Below are positions 1-10,422 of a DNA stretch of 64,000 bases, one piece after another; within the stretch, counting starts at the first letter, position 1; every line of letters begins with the position of its first letter. This stretch comes from Semisulcospira habei. Lineage: Eukaryota > Mollusca > Gastropoda > Semisulcospiridae. Location: positions 213,645,875-213,709,874 of the forward strand of contig BTPG01000005.1 of NCBI GenBank assembly GCA_036245525.1. Reading direction: 5' to 3'. Made by a program: the position numbers and the translations under genes. Under the pieces are notes generated by a model, which ran no database searches, had not been told where the DNA came from, and saw only the letters and a program-made list of their open reading frames with translations.

Positions 1-520
1 CAACTGTGAGTCATGCATGAAATTTTGTACTGAATCCTAGCCGTTACAGGTAACCAGTGTAGGGCAGACAGATGGGGTGTGATATGATCTGATCTAGGGA
101 CTCTAAGAATCAACCTAGCAGCTGAGTTTTGAATTTTCTGGAGTTTGCCAATCAGACACTGGGAACAGCCAGCCAAAAGAGCATTGCAATAGTCTAATTT
201 AGACAAAACAAAAGCGCAGACAAGTACTTTAGTTGCTTCAGGTGTCAGATAGTGGCGGACTGAAGCAATACGTCGCAGTTCAGTATAGGCGGATCTGCAA
301 ACGTTGTTCACATGAAGGCGCATGGACAGGCTACTATCAAGTGTGACACCCAGATTTTTTACATGGGGGGAGAAGGGGACAGTGACACCACAGATTTGTA
401 ATGACGGGGGGAGTGTCAGCGTCTTCGTAAACCTCGGGGAAGCAATTATCATGGCCTCAGTTTTTCCGTCATTCAACTGTAATTTGTTTGAAGTCATCCA
501 CATCTTAGTATCCAAGACGC
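1..520 (-). mobile_element. 3' part of an L2/CR1-like LINE reverse transcriptase
   Basis: Read on the minus strand this stretch encodes the C-terminal part of a non-LTR retrotransposon reverse transcriptase. Diagnostic blocks are WMTSNKLQLNDGKTEAMII, VKNLGVTLDSSLSM, SKLDYCNALLAG and HWLPVTARIQYK, in that order, which is the thumb/post-RT layout of the L2/CR1-type LINEs. No stop codon was met in the parts read. The same family, in a diverged copy, occurs at 21,480-22,785. The element runs off the left edge and its 5' side is cut at about 520-533, where a different LINE begins. The coordinate at the right is good to about 15 bases. Confidence 0.8.
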
Positions 521-533
521 ACTCCTGTATGGG

Positions 534-917
534 ACATAGACGACCCCACCCTCCACGAGTCACCTGCTGCCTTGTAGGCCTAGCTACTTGGCTGCGGAAA
601 CGCTAAGGGAGGAAAACCCTGACATCAAAGCCCCTGTGTCTCTGGGGTAGGCTTTTGAACCAGAGACTAGGACAAGGACAGTCTGATATAAAACCTATGA
701 CCTGAGGACCTCGATGCCACCATCCCAGCTTGCTAGGCCATGGCAGATGAACCAAGGGTTTAAAAGATGGGGCCAGTACTGCGCACGCTGCACTCCACCA
801 AAAAGCTCCACTGTGCAGGAGTTAGGCAATGCCCACGGACCAAAATGCTTCCAGACGACACAGGCAAGCCCTACAGAATCTTTGTTTGTGAAGTCAAGCC
901 AAGAAGGCTTTCAGTGG
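534..917 (+). mobile_element. Internally deleted LINE (family of LINEs A, F and G): 5' UTR joined to 3' end
   Basis: Bases 534-840 match the 5' untranslated region of LINE G (40,580-40,897) and bases 841-917 match that element's extreme 3' end (about 44,413-44,479), in the same orientation. About 3.5 kb holding both the endonuclease and RT coding region is missing between them. The right end abuts Maverick sequence that is continuous in copy 2 (near 27,873), and the left end abuts the L2-like fragment. No matching direct repeats flank it, so a rearrangement or later deletion is as likely as a clean insertion. A short reading frame crossing this piece into the Maverick gene is a chance fusion. 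Confidence 0.75.
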
Positions 918-940
918 ATCAAACTATCTTTTTTTCAAAA

Positions 941-1297
941 ATGGGCAGAGAAGAATCTGCAGAAGAAATGAAGCGCCACAATGAGAAGTCAGAAAAAATT
1001 GCCCAAGCCCAGCAGGAGTATGAAAAGAATAGAATTGAGAAACTTGATTTCATTAATGAAAAACTGAGGCTTGAAGGTCATGCACAGCATACATTTTCTA
1101 ATGTCAATGACGCAATCCGTGAATATTTTCTTGTCACAGGTGATGACATGACTATTCCAAAGCCGAAACGTAGTGATTACTATCAACAAAGCACACAACA
1201 AAGAAACAGAGAAATAATCTTTGTTCTAGTGGGAATGACATTTGTATATTTTACTAGACTAATAATAATTATTGCTAGAAAAAATGACAGACGCTAA
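941..1297 (+). pseudogene. Maverick copy 1: small charged protein with C-terminal membrane segment (5' truncated)
   Basis: I do not recognise a named function. About 118 codons are open from an in-frame ATG at 941. The N-terminal two thirds is highly charged and probably helical (begins MGREESAEEMKRHNEKSEK). The last 30 residues hold a hydrophobic segment (IIFVLVGMTFVYFTRLIIII) followed by basic residues, as in a tail-anchored protein. In copy 2 the homologous gene begins upstream, at 27,823, with about 35 further N-terminal residues; here that part has been lost at the LINE junction at 917. The stop overlaps the start of the integrase frame at 1284, the same tight spacing as in copy 2, so the two genes belong together. 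Confidence 0.6.
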
Positions 1298-2250
1298 ACT
1301 ATCGAAAATATGTTACTCTCCAATTGGATATTGGAAAGGACACTCCACTATTCAGAAATTACATGCGGCTATAGGTGAGGATATATCACTCAATGAAATA
1401 AAACTATGGTTATAGAGACAGGGAATTTGGCAGATATATTTACCTGCGCCAAAAAGAATATCAAGACCTCATTTTGAAAATACTACCCCAAAAGTCACAC
1501 ATCAAATGGACCTCCTGTTTTTACCACATGACATAATAAGAAAGAAATGATACAAGTATGCACTGACTGTCGTTGACATTGCTTCAAAATACAAGGACAT
1601 GGAACCCATAACTGACAAGAATGCTATCACTGTTGCTACAGCGTTAACAAAAATATATAGTCAAGGCCCTTTAAAATTTCCCAGACTTTTGCAGGTCGAT
1701 GACGGATCTGAATTCAAAGGAGCAGTTAATCAGTTATTTGCTAAACATGGTGTACTGGTTAGACATGGCATTCCAGGTGTGCACATATTACAGGCAATTG
1801 TAGAGAACTTTAACAAACAGTTATCAGAAAGACTTTTTAATTACCAGTATTCAAAGGAACTCATGCATGACAAAAGTAACACTGAATTGGTAAAAAGATT
1901 ACCAGCTGTGATAAAAGCAATGAATAATGAAAACACTGTAAAACCTGCTGATGCTATTAAATTGAAAACAGTTCCTACGGTGTCAGGAACAGAAATAAAA
2001 ACAGCAGCTCCAGACACAATTTTGTTTACAAACTAGGTAAGATATCTGTATCAGCCCAGCGAGTCTGAGAATGACGTCAGACCTAGAGCAACTGACCCGA
2101 TCTGGTCTACGTCTGTACACAACATTTAAAAAAAAATTGTCCCCGGTGCTGATGCAACAATATATTATCTATATGAGCCTGCTCCACAGAGGGTATTTGT
2201 TAGAGAAGAATTATAGATTATTCCTCCAGACACTGTTACTCACTTTTGAC
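1284..2250 (+). pseudogene. INT: Maverick/Polinton integrase, copy 1, broken
   Basis: Retrovirus-like (rve, DDE) integrase that would insert the element DNA into the host chromosome. It starts at ATG 1284. The catalytic signs are visible: the first Asp in TVVDIASKYKD, the second in QVDDGSEFK and the Glu in AIVENFNKQ. In-frame stops lie at 1413-1415 (TAG) and 1548-1550 (TGA). A TAG at 2034-2036 ends the main open stretch (1599-2036), after which the C-terminal, probably chromodomain-like, tail continues in another frame to about 2250, recognisable by comparison with copy 2. It is followed tail-to-tail by polymerase B on the minus strand, the usual Polinton arrangement. It cannot make a functional enzyme as it stands. 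Confidence 0.85.
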
Positions 2251-3019
2251 CAATTCATCGACCAGTTCATTAATCAATTTATCGGCAATTTGTTCAGATA
2301 ACTTGAGTCTGTAATGTCCAGGCGCATAAGCCTTATCATTACTGTGAAACACACGTTTTGTGTCCCCAACTGCAAGTGACTTTTTATGTGTTTGGATCAT
2401 TTCAAGATTGTGTCTATTTGACCTCAGTCACTTGTTTGGATAATCAGGCATTAATGCTCCGTCTAATACTTGCTTGTAATGTTCATGGCAGATGTATATT
2501 TTTAATCACTGTATTTTTGATACCTTTGGCTTTTGACTGACTACCTTGTTGATGTAGTATAGAATACATCTTTGATCTCAGTCCAACATACTCAACTATT
2601 GGCACACCATTTAGTTCATCTTTAAACTTTCCAGGCACTTTCTTGTTTTCTGTGCTGTACAGTGGGTGATCCTTAGGATAGTTAGATGTGTCATACATGT
2701 GTAACTCTATTTTCATGTCTTCATGAAAGTCTTCAGTTGGCACGTCAATGATCATAGAGTCAGTGTCAGTGTATAGCAGACAACACTCATGATATTTTGG
2801 TTTGAAGTAATCATAATAAAATTCAAGCATCAACAGTTTTGATAACTCAAGAATGGTCATACCAATGAATGCTGGCTTGTCCAGTTTGACAATCCTTTTT
2901 TTTTTTTTTTTGAGTGACAGTGCATACAATGATGAATGAAACTCTTTATACCCTGTGTACTGTGGTTTACCTGTAAGTTTAATTGCACCCAATTCAGTTG
3001 TGACCACTCTCACATCTTT

Positions 3020-3522
3020 CAATCCAGACCAAAAAGGTGACTGCCAAGCGTGTAATATGCAAAGAAGTACCCAACGGAGAAAGAAACACGCTTAGAAAAG
3101 ACGGGTACAACACAATTTATTAATATTTCGGGTAAATACCCTTTGTCAAAATAGACAAACAAACAAACATAGAGATTAGCCGCTACTTATCTTCAATGGC
3201 AGAAGGAATGTGGCAACTGAAGGAGGTGAAGTCAAGAGATAATGGCAAAGGTATGTCTGACTCAGACTACCAGCACGCACTTCAAAGTGTGCCATCCCTG
3301 GCACGCAATGTTGTGTTCTTCATTATGTAATCTTTCATAAAAGCACTTTGACAAAACAAAACCTTCAGTTGCCACATTCCTTCTGCCATTGAAGATAAGT
3401 AGCGGCTAATCTCTATGTTTGTTTGTTTGTCTATTTTGACAAAGGGTATTTACCCGAAATATTAATAAATTGTGTTGTACCCGTCTTTTCTAAGCGTGTT
3501 TCTTTCTCCGTTGGGTACTTCT
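3020..3522 (+). mobile_element. Foldback element 1: 162-bp inverted arms around a 138-bp filler loop
   Basis: Flanked by a 12-bp target duplication, TCTCACATCTTT, at 3008-3019 and 3523-3534; copy 2 of the polymerase has one copy of this site (near 29,945). A short asymmetric head (about 3022-3061, with GACCAAAAAGGTGACTGCC) precedes a left arm (about 3062-3223) that is the reverse complement of the right arm (about 3362-3523). Each arm carries a TTATTAATATTTCGGG block. The loop is not unique sequence: it is patched from the neighbouring polymerase gene (see findings). A second copy lies at 35,937-36,183. No coding capacity. Variable-length target duplications (12 and 9 bp) suggest target-primed insertion rather than a cut-and-paste transposase, but the class is unknown. 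Confidence 0.75.
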
Positions 3523-4479
3523 TCTCACATCTTTGTGGTGATGAGGATTTTCCATAGTTTTGCCAAAACTGGCATTGTTCATAAGCTTAAAGAAGTCTTT
3601 GTCAAATGCAGTGTGCCATCCCTGGCACGCAATGTTGTGTTCTTCATTATGTAATCTTTCATAAAAGCACTTTGATCAAATTGAATGCCTCTGTGAACTT
3701 TCTTTAGTACTAACCCATATCTGATGTAAAACTGCAGCAAAGCGATAGTGACACACATAATCGAATTTGTCATTCAGATTTGGTACAAGTTTAATGTCTT
3801 CTTTTTTTCCCGTCATAGTCATTTTTTCAACAGCCAATGGATAATCATTGCGGTAATCATGTAGATGATGTGGGTACTCCAGGTCAATTTCAAAGATCCA
3901 ACCTTCACATAGTTTCGGTCAAGAATCATTATATTGTTTGTTAACTGTGTTATGTCATACTGTGACAAATCATGCAGACAAAAGTTTTTCAGGGACAATA
4001 ATTCACACATTGCCCAGCCATACAAATTGTTCACGTCCAAGTACGTAATGAATGACCTTGACCTTGAGGGGTCAAACCCAAGGTCGTCCAGATATTTGTT
4101 GTTGGCTCTGGCATAGTTGTTCCTGTCAATACTTATGCCTCCCCTCAAACCACGTTCCACCATTTCACCCATTGTACGATCAGACAACAGGTCTATAAAT
4201 ATCTTACTGGATTTAAAAAAATGCATCCCATGTCATGCCAGGACTAGTTATGTAGCAAGCTGGGTCAAGATTGTAGTGTAACGAAACCTTTTCATGGTAA
4301 CTTTCAAATACGTCTGTTAGCAAACAAACATCAGCTTTCAAGTTCTGATCATGGTAGTCACCAATCGTTTGACACCTTAATTTGCCCCATGCATCAAGTG
4401 CGTGCTGGTAGTCTGAGTCAGACATACCTTTGCCATTATCTCTTGACTTGACTTCACGTACGAAGATTCTATAGGGCTT

Positions 4480-5553
4480 GCCCAAGTCGTCTGCAGGCAT
4501 TTTCGTGGCTGCGGAGGCCAATCCGGGACAGGCAGGTTCGACCGCAGTGGCTGCAGGGGAAGGTCTTGTCAGGGTTCTGAGTTACGACAACTCTGTTTTT
4601 TCTTCTGAACAGCTTGTCCTTAAGGTTAGCTCTGCGAGAGTCCTCAAAGGAGACGGCTGCCTTGTGAATCACCATGCAGCAAACGAAGGCCACTGGCGGT
4701 GGTCGTTTTGGCAGGCACTAAGTGACTTCTTGAGACCGTCTTTGTATCTCTTCTTTGGTGCCCCTCTGTCTCGGTGTCCAGTGGCGAGCTCGCCGAACAG
4801 AGTGATCTTGGGTAGGCGACGATCCTCCATCCTGGAGACGTGCCCCGCCCAGCGAAGCTGTGTCCGCAGCAGCAAAGCCTCGATGCTCACAGTTTCCGCC
4901 TGTTCAAGGACCTCGACGTTGGTGACATAGTTACTCCAGTGAATGCTGAGGATGGTACGCAGGCAGCGCTGGTGAAAGCGTTCGAGGAGTCGTAGTTGGC
5001 TGCGGAAGAGGGCCCAGGACTCGGAACCGTACAGCAGGGTGGTGAGGACGACAGCTCTGTACACGCTGATCTTGGTGCCTTTTTTCAGCTGTTGATTGTG
5101 CCACACCCGCTTGAATAGTCGCCCGAAAGCACTGTTCGCTTTTGCCAGCCTGTTGTCCAGCTCCTTGTCCAGCTTGGCGTCTGACGTGATGATGCAGCCA
5201 AGGTAGGTAAACTGGTGTACAGACTTCAGTTCGGACTCGCCGATGGTGATGTGGGGAGGGCGATGCTCTTCCTTGGGTGCCGGCTGATGAAGGACCTCTG
5301 TCTTTTTCAGACTGACCTCAAGTCCAAAGAGCTGGGCGGCATCTGCGAAGCAGGACATAATGCGCTGCAAGGCTCTCTCTGTGTGTGCAACCAGGGCAGC
5401 GTCATCAGCAAAGAGCAGCTCACGAATCAGTTGGTCTAGGGTTTTCGTGTGGGCATGCAGTCGTCTGAGGTTGAACAGGCTGCCATCGAGACGATACCTG
5501 ATGTACACTGCGTCGTTATCGTCGAGGTCCACTGTGGCCTGCTTCAACATCAT
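4480..5553 (-). pseudogene. LINE A: C-terminal half of reverse transcriptase with terminal zinc finger
   Basis: The minus frame 5553-4669 carries the catalytic RT motif LLFADDAALVAHTE, then FTYLGCIITSDAKLD and LLYGSESWAL, the usual palm-to-thumb order. It then shifts frame near 4690 and finishes with the CCHH finger near 4480. Catalytic Asp residues are intact, but the protein is cut off from its N-terminal half by LINE B and broken by the frameshift. Sequence is very close to LINE G over this part. Confidence 0.8.
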
Positions 5554-5606
5554 ACAATACAATACAATACAATACAATACAATACAATACAATACAATAC
5601 AATACA
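5554..5606 (-). repeat. Pentanucleotide microsatellite (ATACA)n, tail of LINE B
   Basis: About ten perfect tandem copies of a 5-bp unit, read ATACA on the plus strand. Its position at the 3' end of LINE B and at the insertion point in LINE A marks it as that element's tail rather than an independent repeat. Confidence 0.9.
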
Positions 5607-6835
5607 ACTTTATTGTCTGTTCGAGTCAGGGCACGACAGAAATTTGCCTTTCGGCTCGGCATGAAAGAACAATATAAGACATTAACAAACGCTACAGGAA
5701 CATATCATGAAAAATTATAATTGCAGCAATCTATCACAAGCAATCTGTCATGAGATGGGAGGTAATGTTAAGTAGATCATACATATCGTGGCGTTATAAA
5801 CTAGAGTTCAAAATCGAGACAGCAGTTGGAATAAAAGACTTCTTAAAAACATTCCTTCTGGCAAGTGGCATGTTGAAACGTCTGCCTGATGGTAGCATTT
5901 GAAACTGATCAGATAGTGGGTGACGAGGATCATTGACAATGCTAGCAGCTATCCTTCGGACAGCTCTATGGTACAGATCATCTACTGGGTACTGTCCTAA
6001 GCCAATGATCTTCTCAGATGTTCTGACGATACGTGACAGTCTGCCCCTGTTTTTCATACTGAGGTTGCCATACCAAGCAGTGATGTTAAAAGTCAGTATA
6101 CTTTCGATCAGGCTTCTATAAACGGATTCTAAAATCCTGGAACTGACATCAAAACTTCTCAGTTTCCTAAGAAGGTACAGACGCTGGTTTGCTTTTTTCA
6201 CAATCAGAGCGGTGTTTACAGTGAAGGACAGCCCACTATCCACGACTGTGCCAAGGTATTTAAATTCAGTGACTACCTCTACAGGTTGATTATTAATTGA
6301 GACAGGTACAAAAATGTCATCAACTTTCCTGTCATCAATGACGAGTTCCTTGGTTTTTTGTACATTCATTTCCAGAAAACTATCTTTGCACCATGACTCT
6401 AATACTGCTATCTGTGCAAAGTACTCAGCCAGACTGTCTTCTTTTTGGAGTAGGCGTACAAGGGCCATGTCGTCTGAGAACTTTAAGAGACGAGAAGTGG
6501 CAGTGTGACAACGCATATGGTCTGTGTATATAGAAAACAATGTCGGAGAGAGGACACAACCTTGAGGGCAGCCTGAATTTAGCACCATTTGGTCAGACAG
6601 ACTGCCGTGTACATTTACACGTTGTGGCCTGTCCTTCAAAAAGTCTCGCACCCACAGAATAATGTTTGTGTTCACATTAAAGTCCATCATATGCTGCAAA
6701 AGCATCAGTGGTTCAACAGTATTAAAAGCATTAGAAAAGTCAATAAAAAGAATTCTCACATGTGCTTTTGATTTCTCAAGATGTTGAAATACAAGATTGT
6801 ACAGAGTAAGGCATGCATCCTCCACACCCCTGAAG
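5554..6835 (-). mobile_element. LINE B, 5'-truncated LINE nested in LINE A, with a TGTAT-repeat tail
   Basis: A second, unrelated LINE on the minus strand sits between the RT blocks TLFTIFF and MMLKQATVD of LINE A. It encodes the RT from FIDFSNAFNTV through CPQGCVLSPTLFS, the catalytic LLKFSDDMALV, VVTEFKYLGTVVDSGLSF and YHRAVRRIAASI. It is open from 6835 to 5794, followed by a short 3' UTR. The 3' end is a pentanucleotide microsatellite (TGTAT on the minus strand, 5554-5606). The RT type resembles vertebrate Rex1/L2-like LINEs; the clade call is tentative. No clear target duplication: a few bases of LINE A appear lost at the junction. Confidence 0.82.
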
Positions 6836-8114
6836 AAGATGGTGAAGAGGGTCGGTGCCAGCACGCAGCCTTGCTTCACGCCATTGCGAATGGGTAATGG
6901 TTCTGAGAGGTCACTATTTAGTCTGACCTGGCCTTGCTGGTTCTCGTGGAGCTGGTCGATCATGTTGAGGAACTTTAGGGGACAACCTAGTCGCTCCAGG
7001 ATCTGCCACATATCTTGCCTGCTCACAGTGTCAAAAGCTTTTGTTAGGTCGACAAACGTTACGTACAGCCCTTTGTTCTGCTCGCGGCACTTCTCCTGAA
7101 GCTGTCTCAGCACAAAGACCATGTCGGTGGTACTCCTGTTGGCTCTGAAGCCACACTGGCCCTCTGCGAGGTAGTCTTAGCGATGGCAGGTACCAGCCGA
7201 GCAACCTTGAGAGAATTTTCCCGGCAATGGACAGCAGGGTAATTCCATGATAATTAGAGCAGGCAGACTTCTCTCCTTTGTTCTTGTACAGGGTGATGAT
7301 GACTGCATCACGGAGATCCTTTGGTAGTGTTCCTTTCTCCCAGCAGCAGAGAAAGAGGTCGTGGATCTTGTTCTGCAGTGCTGGGCCTCCATGTTTCCAT
7401 ATCTCTGGCGGGATTCCATCAATGCCTGCTGCTTTGCCACTCTTGAGCTGGTGGATGGCTGTGAGGGTCTCTTCGGCGGTGGGCGGTTCGTCCAATTCAA
7501 CCTTTAGTGGAAGGTGAGGGATTTGGAGGATGACTGTTTCTTGAACAGTGCGCTCAGCGCCGAAGAGGTCCTGAAAGTATTCTGACCAGCGGTTCAAGAT
7601 GGAGGTATTATCTGTGAGGAGGCACCATCAGCGCTTCGCAGGGGACTTTGTACCAGGTGCCTAGGGCCATACACTGCTTTCAGTGCTTCGTAGAAGCCCC
7701 TGTAGTCACCGTTGTCAGCGCAGAGCTGGGTCCTCTGTGCGAGTCTGGACCACCACTCGTTCTGGAGCTCTCTAAGCTTGAGCTGGAGACTGCTGCAGAT
7801 GAGGCGGAAGGCAGACTTCTTCACAGGGCAGGAAGGCTGGGCTAGGTGGGCCTGGTGGGCGGCTCTTTTTTTTGCTAGAAGTTCCTGGATCTCTACGTTG
7901 TTTTCGTCAAACCAGTCTTTGTTCCTCTTTCTAGCAAAGCCCAAGACTTCCACAGAGGATTTTACAATAGCAGTTTTCAGTTGTTCCCAGAGTGTTTTAG
8001 GGGAGGAGTCTGCTGGTTCAACTGTGTCTTTGAGCATGCGCTGTAAATCGGCCTGAAGGGCAGCTTTCTTGTTGTCACGCTGAAGGCTGGCAACATCAAG
8101 CTTTTTCTTGGGGG
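6836..8114 (-). pseudogene. LINE A: linker and N-terminal half of reverse transcriptase
   Basis: From the high end: LDVASLQRD linker, FARKRNKDWFDENNVEIQE, then (after a frameshift near 7600) IHQLKSGKAAGIDGIPPEIW, SNYHGITLLSIAGKI, and (after a further shift near 7130) FVDLTKAFDTVSRQ and NGVKQGCVLAPTLFTIFF, the RT fingers and palm up to motif B. The frame then runs straight into LINE B, producing a chimeric 442-codon frame (7122-5794) containing two different partial RTs. Two frameshifts make this part non-functional. Confidence 0.78.
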
Positions 8115-9956
8115 CTTTGCCATTATAGTGTGGAATAAAATTACTCTTTTGGAGGCAGTCTCCTTTCCTCAAACACAACCCAGTCATCAATGTACTCGTA
8201 TGGATACACACCTTTTTTGATCAAGTCTGGCTCAAAATATTTACTTGTTATTGGATACTTAGTCAGTCCATCTGCCAGACTAGCAAGACCTAAAGACAAA
8301 GTTGCATTGAGTCCTAAAATGCTAATTTGTTGTCTAGCCTAAACCTCAAGTATTTTTCAGCTGTCTGAGCAATACAACTATTTTTTTTTAGGGTAAGATT
8401 CGTCCTCAGCATGCATGATACTGTGTGAATCATATCCCTTTAGATTGTGAAAAAAACATTTGTAGTTTGTATGTCTTAGGATCTGTTTTTAATAACAAGT
8501 TACAATTGCTATGTGCAGTGCATCTGTAACGCCCAGTTATGTGATCATGGTCACGAACTTTATACCCTGGAGGGGTTGTTCACAAATCCAACACGTCACA
8601 GCTGTATCAAAATTTAGTTTATCTTCTTCTGTCATCATCACAGGCATCTGACTGTTTTCCAGATACTGTACTACCTGACTATGCAATTGCCTGATTTCTG
8701 TTAAAAACAGACATGCTGCATTTTCACCCCTGTAGATAACGGTTCTGAATGCTGACCTTCTGACCTAACAATAATGTATCCGAAAGAACACACCACTTGG
8801 TCACTCAACTTTATAGTCTTTGGTAATGATTCTGGAACAGGTTCAGCATATGGAACAACCAGTGATTCAAAATCAGCATACACTACAAGCGGCAGCTTTT
8901 GCTGATTCCCATAGTTCTTAAAATATACCCGACAACCAGGTTCTGCATACTAAAGTACAGTTTGAATGTCATCAGCTGACCTACAGTGCAAAACATGTTT
9001 GTGTGCCACTTTCATAGAGGAGAACCTTTGTAAACATCTTTTACACACTTCCTGTTTGCCATTGTGTTTTCTTGTATGTCCATGAATTAGTTGTGACATA
9101 CTTCTGATAATTGTGTAGTTAAAGTTATCATTATCACCAATTAATAACATGTCAACGTGCTTATCTTCTGACTGTCTGTAGGTTGGAGCAAGTGGTGATA
9201 CTCTAATGGGTAGTAACTTGTCAAGAGAATCATTATCCCACACATACACATTCACAGATATGCCAGGATTTAATTGTTCAAACAAATCGATATCTTCTAC
9301 ATTAACAGGGAAATCTGTACCACTGAAGTCGATTTCATTTACAAATTTGGTATAGTTTGATAGGCGATCAGGTCTTGTTTTATAACATGTAGTTTAGCAA
9401 GCACACACCATATGATACAATGGTGGTCATTGTTCTGTATATTAACGACAGCCTTTTTGTTTGCAACCTCTGTTGGCAGTGGTATCTATGATTTACCTAA
9501 TATAGGATGATACATTGATTGTTTTAATTGTATTTCATGTACATGACCTTCGTGCCAACCAGACCCCTTCATTCTAGCTTTGTCAATTGCTTCTAGAAAG
9601 TCAGGCAACAGTCTGTCTCTAAACACGTTTTCTAGTTCCCTTCTTGTGTTAACAGTGTGTTGTATTATCAAGATATATGATACAATCACTTTACGTCTAC
9701 TCTGGTAAATTCTATTTTAGCAACAATCTGAATCTTTACACTGCCTGTAAGAAGATTATCTTGTATGACAGAAAAAGAGTGTTCTATCGATTCATAGACA
9801 TTGTTACTATTGGATATAGGCAAGTCTGTTGTGTAAAACATATTTCTTAAGCCTGATTGACTTGTCAAGCCTGATTAGCTTTTTGCATTGTCCGCCATTT
9901 TTATTTGTCTGACAAAATAATAAATGGGAAAAAAATTACACCTTATGTAATACCAC

Positions 9957-9962
9957 TTTATT
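9957..9962 (-). terminator. Polyadenylation signal AATAAA (minus strand)
   Basis: AATAAA on the minus strand in AT-rich spacer between the small gene (10,074-10,400) and POLB. It sits in a motif repeated at 10,078 (context CACTTTATT plus flanking bases). It would serve minus-strand transcripts of the capsid-ATPase side. Functional use is inferred. Confidence 0.35.
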
Positions 9963-10073
9963 AACTGTAATCCCTACAATAAACAAATTTAGTTTATATA
10001 TACTCACCAAAACAAATCAACCACTTCCCTGGTGAGTGTCTTAAGGTCTTGTGTTCATACTGCAGGTGTAATA

Positions 10074-10396
10074 TCACTTTATTGAATGTAACACTTTCAA
10101 TATAACAATGTAGTTTTTTAGTTGATAAAATATGAGTTTACACATTGACATAAACCAGTCCTGGTGGTCACAATTAGCATCATAAACTTTAAAAGTATAT
10201 GTCTTAAGATTAACAGTCTCGTACTCATAATTTGGTTGACCATCAAAATATTCCAAAGTTACATTATGTGATATATATCTTTGCTGGCACAGAGTTTAAG
10301 CCTGGTTCAAACACACATGTTTTTAAGTCAGTAAAGCATTCAACATATTTAGAGCACTCTGTAACATCAACTGCTTGGGTTTGTCCATCCGTCATT
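10074..10396 (-). pseudogene. Maverick copy 1: small protein of unknown function, one frameshift
   Basis: I do not recognise the family. A minus-strand frame starts at an ATG near 10,396 (MTDGQTQAVDV), is open to about 10,270, then continues in a second frame to 10,074, giving a protein of roughly 105 residues. It has several Cys (CSKYVECFTDLKTC) and an aromatic C-terminus, with no clear signal peptide. It lies between POLB and the ATPase, immediately downstream of the ATPase stop, so it was probably expressed with the morphogenesis genes. It does not show the catalytic residues of an adenain-type protease. Confidence 0.45.
10078..10083 (-). terminator. Polyadenylation signal AATAAA overlapping the end of the small minus-strand gene
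   Basis: AATAAA on the minus strand, overlapping the last codons of the frame ending at 10,074. Compact overlap of a stop and a poly(A) signal is usual in viral-type genomes. Together with 9957 it marks the 3' end of the minus-strand gene group. Confidence 0.4.
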
Positions 10397-10422
10397 TTTA
10401 TTGGACAAAACAAAAGTATAAA

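Larger units (their letters stand above)
4440..8114 (-). mobile_element. LINE A, 5'-truncated APE-type LINE inserted in POLB
   Basis: Flanked by a 12-bp duplication CTTTGCCATTAT (4428-4439 and 8115-8126) in polymerase coding sequence. It belongs to the same family as LINE F and LINE G. It is 5' truncated: the minus-strand coding sequence begins at PKKKLDVASLQRD near 8114, so the endonuclease is absent, and continues through the linker and RT. The C-terminus has a C2H2-like finger (CSHCGRTCLSRIGLRSHENA) near 4500. The RT is split in the middle by LINE B. The 3' end has no poly(A); in all family members here it is close to CCAAGAG. Confidence 0.88.
2250..9868 (-). pseudogene. POLB: Maverick/Polinton protein-primed DNA polymerase B, copy 1, split by three insertions
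   Basis: Family B, protein-primed type DNA polymerase that would replicate the element. Reading from high to low coordinates: N-terminal region (9868-9486, with a frameshift near 9690), a Cys/His finger (CKRC...HKHVLHC, 8950-9285), Exo I YADFESLVVP (8883 side), Exo II FHNLKGYDSH (near 8450), Exo III region LKADVCLLTDVF (4213-4521), polymerase motif A DVNNLYGWAM (3819-4226), and motif C YTDTDSMIIDVP (2483-3022). The acidic C-terminus ends near 2250. LINE A interrupts the exonuclease domain at 4440-8114 and the foldback element interrupts the palm at 3020-3522. Many frameshifts and stops are present. Sequence on both sides of each insertion is continuous with copy 2 or with the family pattern. 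Confidence 0.88.

Noticed and set aside
767..1297. 176-residue gene starting at 767
   Set aside because: The first 58 codons are LINE 5' UTR/3' end sequence; the Maverick part starts only after 917.
4669..5607. Start of an RT gene at 5,607
   Set aside because: The N-terminus (repeated CIVLY) is the translated tail microsatellite of LINE B.
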